DNA from: Micromonospora sp. MP36
GTDB taxonomy: Bacteria; Actinomycetota; Actinomycetes; Mycobacteriales; Micromonosporaceae
Assembly (NCBI RefSeq): GCF_008119785.1
Contig: NZ_VSFA01000003.1
Coordinates: 62,001 to 126,000, forward strand
Direction: 5' to 3'
Length of the DNA stretch: 64,000 nt
The notes beneath the pieces are model-generated. The model saw only the letters and a program-made list of their open reading frames with translations, searched no databases and was not told the origin of the DNA. Below, in pieces: positions 40,808 to 49,474 of this stretch. The stretch's first letter is position 1. Each line of letters starts with the position of its first letter. Both the position numbers and the translations under genes were made by a program.

Positions 40808-43312
40808 ATGACCCTCACCGCCGCGCTGCCGAAGAGCGCCGACCCCGACACCCTCTACGACGCGTTCGCCGGCTGGGCGTCCGAGCGCGGCCTCGACCTC
40901 TACCCCCACCAGGAGGAGGCGGTCATCGAGATCGTCTCCGGCGCGAACGTGATCATGAATACGCCGACCGGCTCCGGCAAGAGCCTGGTGGCGATCGCCG
41001 CGCACTTCGCCGCCCTGGCCGACGACCGGACCACCTTCTACACCGCGCCGATCAAGGCGCTGGTGTCGGAGAAGTTCTTCGCGCTCTGCGAGATCTTCGG
41101 CGCGGAGAACGTCGGCATGCTCACCGGCGACGCCAGCGTCAACGCCGACGCCCCGATCATCTGCTGCACCGCGGAGATCCTGGCCAACCTGGCGCTGCGC
41201 GAGGGCACCCGGGCCGACGTCGGCCAGGTGATCATGGATGAGTTCCACTTCTACGCCGAGCCGGACCGGGGCTGGGCCTGGCAGGTGCCGCTGATCGAAC
41301 TGCCCCAGGCGCAGTTCGTCCTAATGTCCGCCACGCTCGGCGACACCACCCGCTTCGTCGACGACCTCACCCGGCGTACCGGGCGGCCGACCGCCGTCGT
41401 CCGCTCGGCCGAGCGGCCGGTCCCGCTCCTCTTCTCGTACGCGATGACCCCGCTGCATGAGACCCTGGAGGAGCTGCTGGAGACCAAGCAGGCCCCGGTG
41501 TACGTCGTGCACTTCACCCAGGCCGCCGCGCTGGAACGCGCACAGGCGCTGATGAGCGTCAACGTCTGCACCCGGGCCGAGAAGGACATGATCGCCCAGG
41601 CGATCGGCAACTTCCGGTTCACCTCCGGCTTCGGCAAGACGCTGTCCCGGCTGGTCCGGCACGGCATCGGCGTGCACCACGCCGGCATGCTCCCCAAGTA
41701 CCGCCGCCTCGTCGAGACCCTGGCCCAGGCCGGGCTGCTCAAGGTCATCTGCGGCACCGACACCCTCGGCGTCGGCATCAACGTGCCGATCCGCACCGTG
41801 CTCTTCACCGGCCTGTCGAAGTACGACGGGACGCGGACCCGGCTGCTCAAGGCCCGCGAGTTCCACCAGATCGCCGGTCGGGCCGGGCGGGCCGGCTTCG
41901 ACACCCTCGGGCGGGTGGTGGTGCAGGCCCCCGAGCACGTCATCGAGAACGAGAAGGCCCTGGCCAAGGCCGGTGACGACCCGAAGAAGCGGCGCAAGGT
42001 GGTCAAGAAGAAGCCGCCGGAGGGCTCGGTCGGCTGGGGGAAGCCCACCTTCGACCGCCTGGTGGAGGCCGAGCCGGAGCCGCTGATCTCCAGCTTCCAG
42101 GTCAGCCACTCGATGCTGCTGAACGTCATCGGCCGGCCCGGGGACGCGTTCGCCTCGATGCGGCACCTACTCACCGACAACCACGAGGACCGGACCGCCC
42201 AGCGGCGGCACATCCGCCGGGCGATCGCCATCTACCGCGCGCTGCGGGCCGGCGGCGTGGTCGAGGAGCTGCCGGAGCCGGACGAGCAGGGCCGGCGGGT
42301 CCGTCTCACCGTCGACCTCCAGCTCGACTTCGCGCTCAACCAGCCGCTGTCGCCGCTCGCCCTGGCGGCCATCGAGCTGCTGGACCGGGAGTCCCCGTCG
42401 TACGCGCTCGACGTGCTGTCGGTGATCGAGTCGATCCTCGACGACCCCCGCCAGGTGCTCTCCGCCCAGCAGTTCAAGGCCCGCGGCGAGGCGGTCGCCG
42501 CGATGAAGGCCGAGGGCATCGAGTACGAGGCCCGGCTGGAACTGCTCGACGAGGTGACCTGGCCCAAGCCGCTGGCCGAGCTGCTGGAGTCGGCGTACGA
42601 GATGTACCGGCAGGGGCACCCCTGGGTCGCCGACCACCAGCTCTCCCCCAAGTCAGTGGTCCGCGACATGTACGAGCGGGCCATGACGTTCCCCGAGTAC
42701 GTGCAGTTCTACGGGCTGTCCCGGTCCGAGGGCCTCGTGCTGCGCTACCTCGCCGACGCGTACAAGACGCTGCGACAGACCGTCCCCGAGGACGCCAAGA
42801 CCGAGGAGCTGGTCGACCTCATCGAGTGGCTCGGCGAGCTGGTCCGCCAGGTCGACTCCAGCCTGATCGACGAGTGGGAGCGGCTGCGCAACCCGTCCGA
42901 CGTCGAGGCGGTCGCCGCGTCGCTGGACGACCGGCCGCCGGCGGTCACCCGCAACGCCCGGGCGTTCCGGGTGCTGGTCCGCAACGCGCTGTTCCGCCGG
43001 GTCGAGCTGGCCGCCCTGCGCCGCTGGGATCTCCTCGGGGAGCTGGACGCCGAGCACGGGTGGCACGCGGACGCGTGGGCGGACGCGTTGGAGCCGTACT
43101 TCGAGTCGTACGACGAGATCGGGGTCGGGCCGGACGCCCGCGGGCCGGCGCTGCTCATGATCGAGCAGGGCCGGGAGCGGTGGACCGTACGCCAGATCCT
43201 GGACGACCCGGAGGGCGACCACGACTGGGGGATCAGCGCCGAGGTCGACCTGGCCGCCTCCGACGAGGCGGGGGCCGCGGTCGTGCGGATCACCGCCGTC
43301 GGGCAACTGTAG
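40808..43312 (+). CDS. DEAD/DEAH-box helicase, DUF3516 (Ski2-like) type
   Basis: The 834-residue helicase has Walker A TPTGSGKSL (about residue 52), motif Ia FYTAPIKALVSEKF, motif II VIMDEFHFY (DEFH), motif III LMSATLGDT and motif VI FHQIAGRAGRAGFDT. The C-terminal region is long and helical, as in the actinobacterial DUF3516 group related to Ski2/Hel308 enzymes. It probably remodels RNA or structured DNA; the exact role is not known. GGAG lies 5 bases before the ATG. The insertion KKRRKVVKKKPPEG near residue 395 is a basic loop. Confidence 0.9.
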   Translation: MTLTAALPKSADPDTLYDAFAGWASERGLDLYPHQEEAVIEIVSGANVIMNTPTGSGKSLVAIAAHFAALADDRTTFYTAPIKALVSEKFFALCEIFGAENVGMLTGDASVNADAPIICCTAEILANLALREGTRADVGQVIMDEFHFYAEPDRGWAWQVPLIELPQAQFVLMSATLGDTTRFVDDLTRRTGRPTAVVRSAERPVPLLFSYAMTPLHETLEELLETKQAPVYVVHFTQAAALERAQALMSVNVCTRAEKDMIAQAIGNFRFTSGFGKTLSRLVRHGIGVHHAGMLPKYRRLVETLAQAGLLKVICGTDTLGVGINVPIRTVLFTGLSKYDGTRTRLLKAREFHQIAGRAGRAGFDTLGRVVVQAPEHVIENEKALAKAGDDPKKRRKVVKKKPPEGSVGWGKPTFDRLVEAEPEPLISSFQVSHSMLLNVIGRPGDAFASMRHLLTDNHEDRTAQRRHIRRAIAIYRALRAGGVVEELPEPDEQGRRVRLTVDLQLDFALNQPLSPLALAAIELLDRESPSYALDVLSVIESILDDPRQVLSAQQFKARGEAVAAMKAEGIEYEARLELLDEVTWPKPLAELLESAYEMYRQGHPWVADHQLSPKSVVRDMYERAMTFPEYVQFYGLSRSEGLVLRYLADAYKTLRQTVPEDAKTEELVDLIEWLGELVRQVDSSLIDEWERLRNPSDVEAVAASLDDRPPAVTRNARAFRVLVRNALFRRVELAALRRWDLLGELDAEHGWHADAWADALEPYFESYDEIGVGPDARGPALLMIEQGRERWTVRQILDDPEGDHDWGISAEVDLAASDEAGAAVVRITAVGQL

Positions 43313-43324
43313 GGCCTCGTTGGG

Positions 43325-44314
43325 TCACCGATCGGGGGACTGGCCGGCCAGTTGATCGCCGAGGGGGCTGCGCCGGTACAGCACGTGCCGGCCGTCCCGG
43401 GTGCGGGTGATCAGTCCGGTCGCGTGGAGCACCCGCAGGTGCTGCGACACGGCGCTGGGCGTCACGGTGAGCCGGCGGGCGATCTCCACCGTCGCCAGGG
43501 GCTCGTCGAGGAGGCCGAGCAGGCGCGCTCTGGGCGCGCCGAGAAGCGAGGTGAGGGCGCCGGCGTCCGTGGTCGGCGTCGGCGCCCACAGCGTCGCCAC
43601 GCCGCGACACGGGTACGCCAGCACCGGCGGTTCGTCCCGGCTGACCGGCGGGGCGGGCTTGTGGGCGAACACGGATGGCACCAGCAGCAGGCCCCGGCCG
43701 GAGGCGGCGACGCGGTGCCGGCCGATCATCTTGTCGATGTGCAGCACGCCGTCGTGCCAACGCAGGTTCGGGTGCATGTCGGCAAAGAGCAGGCGGGCGC
43801 CGCCCACGGCCAACTGCCGGGCGCGGTAGGTCATGTCGGCTTCCAACCCGAGTCGCAGCTGCGGCCAGGCCGGCCTGATGGCGATCTCCCAGTAGCGCGC
43901 CAGGAGGTCGCAGACGGCCTCCCGGAGCCGGCGGACGCCCGCATCGCCGCCGCCGGTGGCCTCCTGCAGTACGTCCGGCAGCCGGCCCCGGGTGTACACG
44001 GCCAGCAGGTCGCGGCGCACGACATCCGGCGGCGTCCGGCGTACCCCGGCCAGTTCGTCGTCGAAGGCCGCGGCGAAGCTCGCCGGTCGGGGGGTGAGGA
44101 AATCCGGAACGGCGCGGTCCGGTCCGACCAGAGACATCAGCAGGCCGGTGTCGAGCCCGTCGAGGCTGCCGAGCACCGACCGGCGCCACGGCAGGTGCAG
44201 CGCGTGCAGTCCCGGCTCGCGCAGCACCCGGAGACTGAGCACGGTCTCGTGGAGCGGCGAGATCGCGAACCGGGTGTCGGCGAGGTCCTCGACGCCGAGC
44301 GCAAAGCTGATCAT
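43325..44314 (-). CDS. ArsR-type winged-helix regulator with long N-terminal domain
   Basis: The 329-residue product has an N-terminal region of about 240 residues of unknown fold (starts ISFALGVEDLADTRFAISP). A C-terminal ArsR winged helix follows (LLGLLDEPLATVEIARRL, TVTPSAVSQHLRVLHATG, LITRTRDGRHVLYRRS). This architecture is common in actinobacteria; the N-terminal part may be the sensor. No metal-binding cysteine pair is evident. It is divergent from an MFS transporter, its likely target. TAGCGT lies 8 bases before the ATG. Confidence 0.87.
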   Translation of the reverse strand: MISFALGVEDLADTRFAISPLHETVLSLRVLREPGLHALHLPWRRSVLGSLDGLDTGLLMSLVGPDRAVPDFLTPRPASFAAAFDDELAGVRRTPPDVVRRDLLAVYTRGRLPDVLQEATGGGDAGVRRLREAVCDLLARYWEIAIRPAWPQLRLGLEADMTYRARQLAVGGARLLFADMHPNLRWHDGVLHIDKMIGRHRVAASGRGLLLVPSVFAHKPAPPVSRDEPPVLAYPCRGVATLWAPTPTTDAGALTSLLGAPRARLLGLLDEPLATVEIARRLTVTPSAVSQHLRVLHATGLITRTRDGRHVLYRRSPLGDQLAGQSPDR

Positions 44315-44371
44315 TAAGCCATACGCTACATCCTTTGGGCGGCGGCCCACCCCTGCCGTGGACTGGCAGGC

Positions 44372-44542
44372 ATGACACACGAGATCAACTTGTCGATCCC
44401 GGCCGCTCGGCGTACGGCTGGGGACGGCCGCACGGCCGCCGCGATCGATCGGGGTCACCGGGCTCTCGCCGGCCGGCCCGGCCCCGCCCACGGCGGAACG
44501 TCCCTGGCGGCCGGGGTCGAGGTGCTGGCGAGGCTGCGGTGA
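44372..44542 (+). CDS. Possible 56-residue peptide overlapping the MFS start
   Basis: An open frame from ATG 44372 encodes 56 residues (THEINLSIPAARRTAGDGRT then a Gly/Ala/Arg-rich part) and ends with TGA overlapping the MFS GTG (GTGA, 44539-44542). The overlap is typical of translational coupling and codon use looks coding. There is no clear ribosome site and no family is recognised, so it may be a leader peptide or a chance frame. Confidence 0.3.
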   Translation: MTHEINLSIPAARRTAGDGRTAAAIDRGHRALAGRPGPAHGGTSLAAGVEVLARLR

Positions 44543-45783
44543 GCCGCCGGCTGCTGCTGCTCCTCGCCCTCGCCTGCGGGGTGGCCGTCGGAAACATCTA
44601 CTTCCCACAGACCGTCGCCCCACTGGTCGCCTCCGGCCTGCGGGTCAGCCCGGACTCGGCCACCCTGGTGGTGACCGCAGTGCAGTTCGGCTACGCCGCC
44701 GGGGTGTTCCTGCTGGTGCCGCTCGGCGACCGGTTCCCCCACCGCCCGCTGATCACCATCCTGCTCGGCCTCAGCGGGCTGGGACTGCTCGCCGCGACGG
44801 TGGCACCCACGCTGCCGCTTCTCGTCGGCGCGAACGCCCTCGTCGGGATCGCCACCGTGGTCGCCCCGATCATCGGCCCGATGGCGGCCGGTCTGGTGGC
44901 CGACGACCAGCGTGGCGTGGTCAGCGGCACGCTGCTGAGCGGCTCGATCGGTGGCATGCTGCTGTCCCGTACTGCCGCCGGAACGATCGGCGACTGGTGG
45001 GGCTGGCGGGCGCCGTACCTGACGGCCGCGGCGTCCGTTCTGCTCATCGCGGTGGTCATGGCCCGCGTGCTGCCGGCGACGCGACCGTCGTCCGGGCACC
45101 GGTACCCGGCGCTGCTGGGCGAGCCGCTACGCCTGCTGCGCACCGAGCCCGAACTGCGCCGCTCCTGCCTCTACCAGGCGACCGTCTTCGCCGGGTTCTC
45201 CGCGGTCTGGACCGGCCTGGCACTGTTGCTGACCAGCCCGGCGTACGGCCTGGGCGCACCGGCGGTCGGGATGCTCGCCCTGGTCAACGCGGCGACCATG
45301 CTCTGCACCCCGGTCGCCGGACGCCAGGTGGACCGTCGGGGCAGCGATGTGGTCAACCTGGCCTGCCTGGTCGGCGTCGGCATCTCGGCGGCCGTTCTCG
45401 CGTTCGCCAGCCTGGGTGGGGCGAGGGGCCTGGCGGCCCTGGTGCTCGGCACGTTGCTGCTCGATGTCGCGATGCAATCCGGCATGGTCGCCAACCAAGT
45501 CCGCAACTACACCCTGCGCCCCGAGGCCCGGAGCAGAGTCAACACCGCCTACATGACCTGCGCCTACCTCGGCGGCAGCGCGGGTTCCTGGCTCGGGGTC
45601 CGGGCCTACGCCCACCTCGGCTGGCTGGGCGTGTGCGGCCTGCTGGCGTTGCTCGCCGGGGTCGCGCTAACCCGGCACCTGGCGATGGCCACCGCCACCC
45701 GGCAGGGGCCGGCCGTAGTGGCCGTCGAGAAACCTGACCTCCGGCCCGTCCGATCCCTGGGCGATGTCAGACCCGTCGATTAG
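44539..45783 (+). CDS. MFS transporter (drug/metabolite efflux)
   Basis: The 414-residue protein has 12 hydrophobic helices. The first loop after helix 2 is FLLVPLGDRFPHRPL, the MFS A-motif (G-D-R-x-x-x-R-x). Helix 1 has LALACGVAVGNIYFPQTVAP. It should export a small molecule using the proton gradient. Divergence from the ArsR-type gene suggests repression by it. GTG 44539 is chosen for the coupled overlap and the typical N-terminus; a much longer upstream extension is Gly/Arg-rich and improbable. Confidence 0.88.
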   Translation: MSRRLLLLLALACGVAVGNIYFPQTVAPLVASGLRVSPDSATLVVTAVQFGYAAGVFLLVPLGDRFPHRPLITILLGLSGLGLLAATVAPTLPLLVGANALVGIATVVAPIIGPMAAGLVADDQRGVVSGTLLSGSIGGMLLSRTAAGTIGDWWGWRAPYLTAAASVLLIAVVMARVLPATRPSSGHRYPALLGEPLRLLRTEPELRRSCLYQATVFAGFSAVWTGLALLLTSPAYGLGAPAVGMLALVNAATMLCTPVAGRQVDRRGSDVVNLACLVGVGISAAVLAFASLGGARGLAALVLGTLLLDVAMQSGMVANQVRNYTLRPEARSRVNTAYMTCAYLGGSAGSWLGVRAYAHLGWLGVCGLLALLAGVALTRHLAMATATRQGPAVVAVEKPDLRPVRSLGDVRPVD

Positions 45784-45800
45784 AATGTATGTACTAATCG
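45777..45800. promoter_or_regulatory. CGATTAG-N10-CTAATCG inverted repeat
   Basis: Exact seven-base arms overlap the MFS stop codon (45781-45783) and lie 24 bases before the next gene. The spacer AATGTATGTA makes it one of the most AT-rich spots in the window. TAGAAT (45781-45786) inside it could be a -10 for the gene at 45825, so a repressor bound here would control it. Confidence 0.5.
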
Positions 45801-45824
45801 AGCCGTTGACCTGGGAGGATGCTC

Positions 45825-46472
45825 GTGACCGCGCCCACCTCCACCGCCCCTCTGACTCCCTACGCCACCCTCCTCGGCTTCACCCGGTACGTCGATCGCA
45901 CCGGGCCCACCAAGGCCACCTTCGTCGGGGGCCTGCGCCGGCAGCGGGCGAGCAAGTCCGGCTTCAACCCGCACGGACAGTTCGTCAAGGCGCTCAAGGC
46001 CGACGTCGCCTTCCACACCGGTGGCACTCACCTGGCCCAGGTCGCCGACCTGGTCAAGCCGCGCTGGCGCCCGCTCTACGAGGCCCTCGTCCCGGGCGCG
46101 GCGGCCTGGCTGCGCTCCCTCGGCGAGCCGGCGGGCGTCGACCTGGCGCAGACCCGGGACGCCCTGGCAATGCTGGGCGACCTTCCCGTCAAGATCAACC
46201 CGCACTTCGGCGTCCGCTACGCCGACGGGCGCGCCGAGGCGATCCGCCTGCACTTCGATGAGGCCCCGCCGAGCGAGGAGTCCGCCCTGGCGACGCTGCA
46301 CCTGATGGCCCGCCACATGGACGCGGTCCTGCCGCACGCCGAGCCGGTGCTGGTTGACGTCCGGCGCGGCGAGGCCCACCGCATGCCCGCCGACGTCAAA
46401 CCCGAGCAGGTCGAGCAGTGGCTCGCCGGCGAGGCCGCCGCCTTCCGCGCCATCTGGTCCACGGCCGCCTGA
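45825..46472 (+). CDS. Conserved hypothetical protein
   Basis: The 215-residue soluble protein is of unknown family. Recognisable blocks are TPYATLLGFTRYVDRTGPTK, FVGGLRRQRASKSGFNPHGQ, LPVKINPHFGVRYADGRAEA and LHLMARHMDAVLPHAEP. It has no signal or membrane segment. GTG 45825 fits GGGAGG with a 6-base gap; ATG 45819 touches the ribosome site and is less likely. The inverted repeat at 45777 may regulate it. Confidence 0.75.
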   Translation: MTAPTSTAPLTPYATLLGFTRYVDRTGPTKATFVGGLRRQRASKSGFNPHGQFVKALKADVAFHTGGTHLAQVADLVKPRWRPLYEALVPGAAAWLRSLGEPAGVDLAQTRDALAMLGDLPVKINPHFGVRYADGRAEAIRLHFDEAPPSEESALATLHLMARHMDAVLPHAEPVLVDVRRGEAHRMPADVKPEQVEQWLAGEAAAFRAIWSTAA

Positions 46473-46507
46473 CCCTTCCCCGGCGCCTTCGTTTAGCGTC
46501 ACGTCGG

Positions 46508-46548
46508 CGATGTGGCGGTGTCGGGCTTGCCCGGACACCGCCACATCG
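46508..46548. terminator. Bidirectional hairpin between convergent genes
   Basis: A 15-bp stem pairs 46508-46522 with 46534-46548; extra G-C pairs inside extend it with one bulge. It lies after the hypothetical gene and after the siderophore-binding-protein gene, which converge here. No T tract. Confidence 0.78.
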
Positions 46549-46595
46549 GGGAACCGGCGCGTCGTGGTGCCTGGCCGGCGCGACGGTGGGACGGC

Positions 46596-47540
46596 TCAGG
46601 CGGAGAGGTACTTCTCGAGGTCGTCGAGGATCTTGTTGGCGGCGCCGACGCCGATGCCGGTCATCCAGATCTCGTCGGAGACGACGTGCGCCTTGCCCGC
46701 CTTGACCGCGGGGAGGTTCTTCCAGAGTGTGCCACCGGTGACCTTGGCCTGCTCGGCGGCGGCCTTCTCGCCGTACGCGGTCACGAAGATGACGTCTCCG
46801 TCGGCCTCGCCGATCCGCTCCGGGCTCACCCGGTCCATCCGCTTGTCCTCCTTGCTGGCGAGCAGCTGCCGCTCGGGGCGGCCCAGGCCGGTGTCGCCGA
46901 CCACGATGCCGGAGAACGAGTCCGGCCCGTACAGCCGGATCTCGGTCGGCATGAAGCGGACGATGGAGACCTTGCGGTTGGCGGCGTCGCCGAGCTTGCC
47001 GCCGAACTCCTTGGCCCGGGCCTCGTACTGGGCGAGGAGGTCCTTGGCCTGCTGTTCCTTGCCGAGCGCCTTGCCGTCGAGGAGGAAGTTCTCCTTCCAG
47101 GTGATGCCCACCTTCTCGGTGAAGACCGTCGGCGCGATGGCGGACAGCTCGTCGTAGAACTTCTCCTGGCGGAACTTGCTGCCGAGGATCAGGTCGGGCT
47201 TGAGCGCGGTGATCGCCTCCAGGTCGGGCTCGGTGAGCACGCCGACCTCCTTGATGCCGGCGAGCTTGTCCGCGCCGAAGTAGGTGGGCCAGCTCTTCGC
47301 CTGGCCGGCGACCGCCGCGCCGACGGGCGTGACTCCGAGCGAGAGCGCGGTGTCGATCTTGTCGGTGTCGAGCACCACCACGCGCTTCGGCTCGGCCGGC
47401 ACCTTGGTGGTGCCCATCGCGTGGGTGATCTCCCGGGTCTCCCCGGTGGCCGTACCGGGCGCGGGGTCGCTCTCCCCGCAGGCGGTGAGGCCGACGCCGA
47501 GGGCGAGGGCCGCGGTGAGAGCGGCGGCAAGGCGACGCAT
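46596..47540 (-). CDS. Fe3+-siderophore ABC transporter substrate-binding lipoprotein
   Basis: The 314-residue protein has a lipoprotein signal peptide with lipobox GLTACG (Cys21). A type III periplasmic-binding fold follows: TTKVPAEPKRVVVLDTDKID, EVGVLTEPDLEAITALKPDL, and GIGVGAANKILDDLEKYL at the end. It should capture ferric siderophore and deliver it to the permease encoded upstream. AAAGGA precedes the ATG. It is the last gene of the IdeR-box operon, 33 bases after the ATPase gene. Confidence 0.93.
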   Translation of the reverse strand: MRRLAAALTAALALGVGLTACGESDPAPGTATGETREITHAMGTTKVPAEPKRVVVLDTDKIDTALSLGVTPVGAAVAGQAKSWPTYFGADKLAGIKEVGVLTEPDLEAITALKPDLILGSKFRQEKFYDELSAIAPTVFTEKVGITWKENFLLDGKALGKEQQAKDLLAQYEARAKEFGGKLGDAANRKVSIVRFMPTEIRLYGPDSFSGIVVGDTGLGRPERQLLASKEDKRMDRVSPERIGEADGDVIFVTAYGEKAAAEQAKVTGGTLWKNLPAVKAGKAHVVSDEIWMTGIGVGAANKILDDLEKYLSA

Positions 47541-47573
47541 GAGGGTCCTTTCTCGAGGTACGGGTCGACGCGT

Positions 47574-48413
47574 TCAGGCGTCGCCGACGGAGGCGCCGGC
47601 CGGGGCCGGCGTGGTGGCCGGTACGGCCGAGGTGTGGGTGAGGCCCGGCACCACCAGCGGGGCGCCGGTGACCGGGCAGGGCACGACGACGCAGTCGAGC
47701 CCGAAGACCTCCCGGACCAGGTCGGCGGTGAGGATCTCGCGCGGCGGACCGGCGGCGACCACCGCGCCGGCTCGCATGGCGATCAGGTGGTCGGCGTACC
47801 GGGCGGCCTGGTTGAGGTCGTGCAGCACGGCCACGACGGTGCGGCCGCGTTCGGTCCGCAGCCGGTGCAGCAGATCGAGCACCTCGACCTGGTGGGCGAG
47901 GTCCAGGAAGGTGGTCGGCTCGTCCAGCAGCAGCGCGTCGGTGTCCTGGGCGAGGGTCATGGCGATCCAGACCCGTTGGCGCTGCCCGCCGGAGAGGGTG
48001 TCCACCGGGCGGTCGGCGAGCCCGGCGACATCGGCCAGGGCCATGGCCTGCTCGACCGCCCGGCCGTCTTCGGCGGACCACTGCCGCCACCAGCTCTGGT
48101 ACGGCTGCCGGCCCCGGCCGACCAGGTCCGCCACGCTGATCCCCTCGGGCACGAGCGGGCTCTGCGGCAGCACGCCGAGGCGGCGGGCCACCTCGCGGGT
48201 CGGCAGGTCGCGTATCACCGCGCCGTCGAGCAGGACGGTGCCACGTCGCGGAGTGAGCAGCCGGGCCATGGTGCGCAGCAGGGTGGATTTGCCACAGGCG
48301 TTCGGCCCGACGATCACGGTGAACGCGTCGGCGGGCAGGTCGAGATCGAGCCCGTCCAGGACCGTCCGGCCCTCGTAGCCGACGACCAGGTCGCGGGTGG
48401 AGAGCGTGGTCAC
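47574..48413 (-). CDS. Fe3+-siderophore ABC transporter ATP-binding protein
   Basis: The 279-residue ATPase has Walker A GPNACGKSTLL (A replaces the common G), Q-loop LPQSPLVPEGI, signature LSGGQRQRVW, Walker B ALLLDEPTTFLD, and switch histidine VLHDLNQAARYAD. This is the FecE/FepC subgroup. About 25 extra residues at the C-terminus (TSAVPATTPAPAGAS) are low complexity. GTG 48413 overlaps the permease stop by four bases. Confidence 0.94.
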   Translation of the reverse strand: MTTLSTRDLVVGYEGRTVLDGLDLDLPADAFTVIVGPNACGKSTLLRTMARLLTPRRGTVLLDGAVIRDLPTREVARRLGVLPQSPLVPEGISVADLVGRGRQPYQSWWRQWSAEDGRAVEQAMALADVAGLADRPVDTLSGGQRQRVWIAMTLAQDTDALLLDEPTTFLDLAHQVEVLDLLHRLRTERGRTVVAVLHDLNQAARYADHLIAMRAGAVVAAGPPREILTADLVREVFGLDCVVVPCPVTGAPLVVPGLTHTSAVPATTPAPAGASVGDA

Positions 48414-49474
48414 GACCGCCTCCCTCGGAGCAGCAGGAACATCAGGTACGGCCCGCCGATCGCGGCGGTGAGCACGCCGGCCGGGAGTTGGGTGGGGGCG
48501 AAGAGGCGACGGCCGGCGAGGTCGGCCAGCACCAGCAGCAACGCCCCGAGCAGCGCCGCGCAGAGCAGCGGCGGCCGCTCCGCCCGGACCAGCCGGCGGG
48601 CCACCTGCGGGGCGACCAGGGCGACGAAGTCCACCGCGCCCACCTGGGCGGTGACCATGGCGGCGGCCAGCACGCCGGTGGCGGCCAGGCCGATCCGCCG
48701 GGCCACCGGCCGCACTCCGACGCCCCGGGCGGTGTCGTCGTCCAGGGCGGTGCTGCGCAGCGCCCAGCCGGCCCAGGCCAGCACCGGCAGCAGCAGGGCG
48801 AGGGTCACGGCGATCCAGACCGTCTCGGTCCAGCCCTTGCCGGCCAGGGTGCCGATCAGCCAGATCTGGGCGCGCAGCCCGTCGATCGGGTCGGCGGTGA
48901 GCATCACCACCTCGGTGAGCGCGCGGAACGCGAACGCCACCGCCACCCCGGCGAGGACGAAGCGCTGCGCGGCCAGCCCGTGCCGGGAGCCGAGGGCGAA
49001 CAGCAGGACCGCCGCGACCAGGCCGCCGAGCAGCGCCGCCGGGGCCACCAGGACGGCGGCCGCGCCGCTGGTGAGGGCCACTGTCGCGGCCAGCCCGGCG
49101 CCCTGGGTGACGCCGACGACGTCGGGGCTGGCGAGCGGGTTGCGGGCCACGCTCTGGATCAGGGTGCCGGCCACGCCGAAGGCCGCCCCGGCCAGCGCCG
49201 CGAGCACCGCGCGGGGCAGTCGCAGGTCGAGGACCACGAGGTCGTACGGGGTGCCGGCGCCGGAGAGCGCGCGCAGCACGTCGGCCGGCGCGACGTACGG
49301 GGTGCCGAGCGAGAGGCTGAGCACGAGGGCGCCGACGAGCAGCAGGAACAGCGTGGCGGCGACGAGCGCCGGCCGGCGGCGCACCTGGACGGCCAGCGGC
49401 CCGACCCGCAGCAGCGACCGCCCGGGCAGGGCGGTGGTCGGCGCGCTCACGATGCCTCCGCCGGCGGCGTTCAT
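48410..49474 (-). CDS. FecCD-family siderophore permease, second subunit
   Basis: The 354-residue polytopic protein belongs to the BtuC/FecCD family: DLRLPRAVLAALAGAAFGVA, then LIQSVARNPLASPDVVGV and TQGAGLAATVALT. A late coupling helix region contains VGAVDFVALVAPQVARRLV. About 10 transmembrane helices form half of the channel. ATG 49474 overlaps the previous permease stop by four bases (ATGA). Confidence 0.93.
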   Translation of the reverse strand: MNAAGGGIVSAPTTALPGRSLLRVGPLAVQVRRRPALVAATLFLLLVGALVLSLSLGTPYVAPADVLRALSGAGTPYDLVVLDLRLPRAVLAALAGAAFGVAGTLIQSVARNPLASPDVVGVTQGAGLAATVALTSGAAAVLVAPAALLGGLVAAVLLFALGSRHGLAAQRFVLAGVAVAFAFRALTEVVMLTADPIDGLRAQIWLIGTLAGKGWTETVWIAVTLALLLPVLAWAGWALRSTALDDDTARGVGVRPVARRIGLAATGVLAAAMVTAQVGAVDFVALVAPQVARRLVRAERPPLLCAALLGALLLVLADLAGRRLFAPTQLPAGVLTAAIGGPYLMFLLLRGRRS

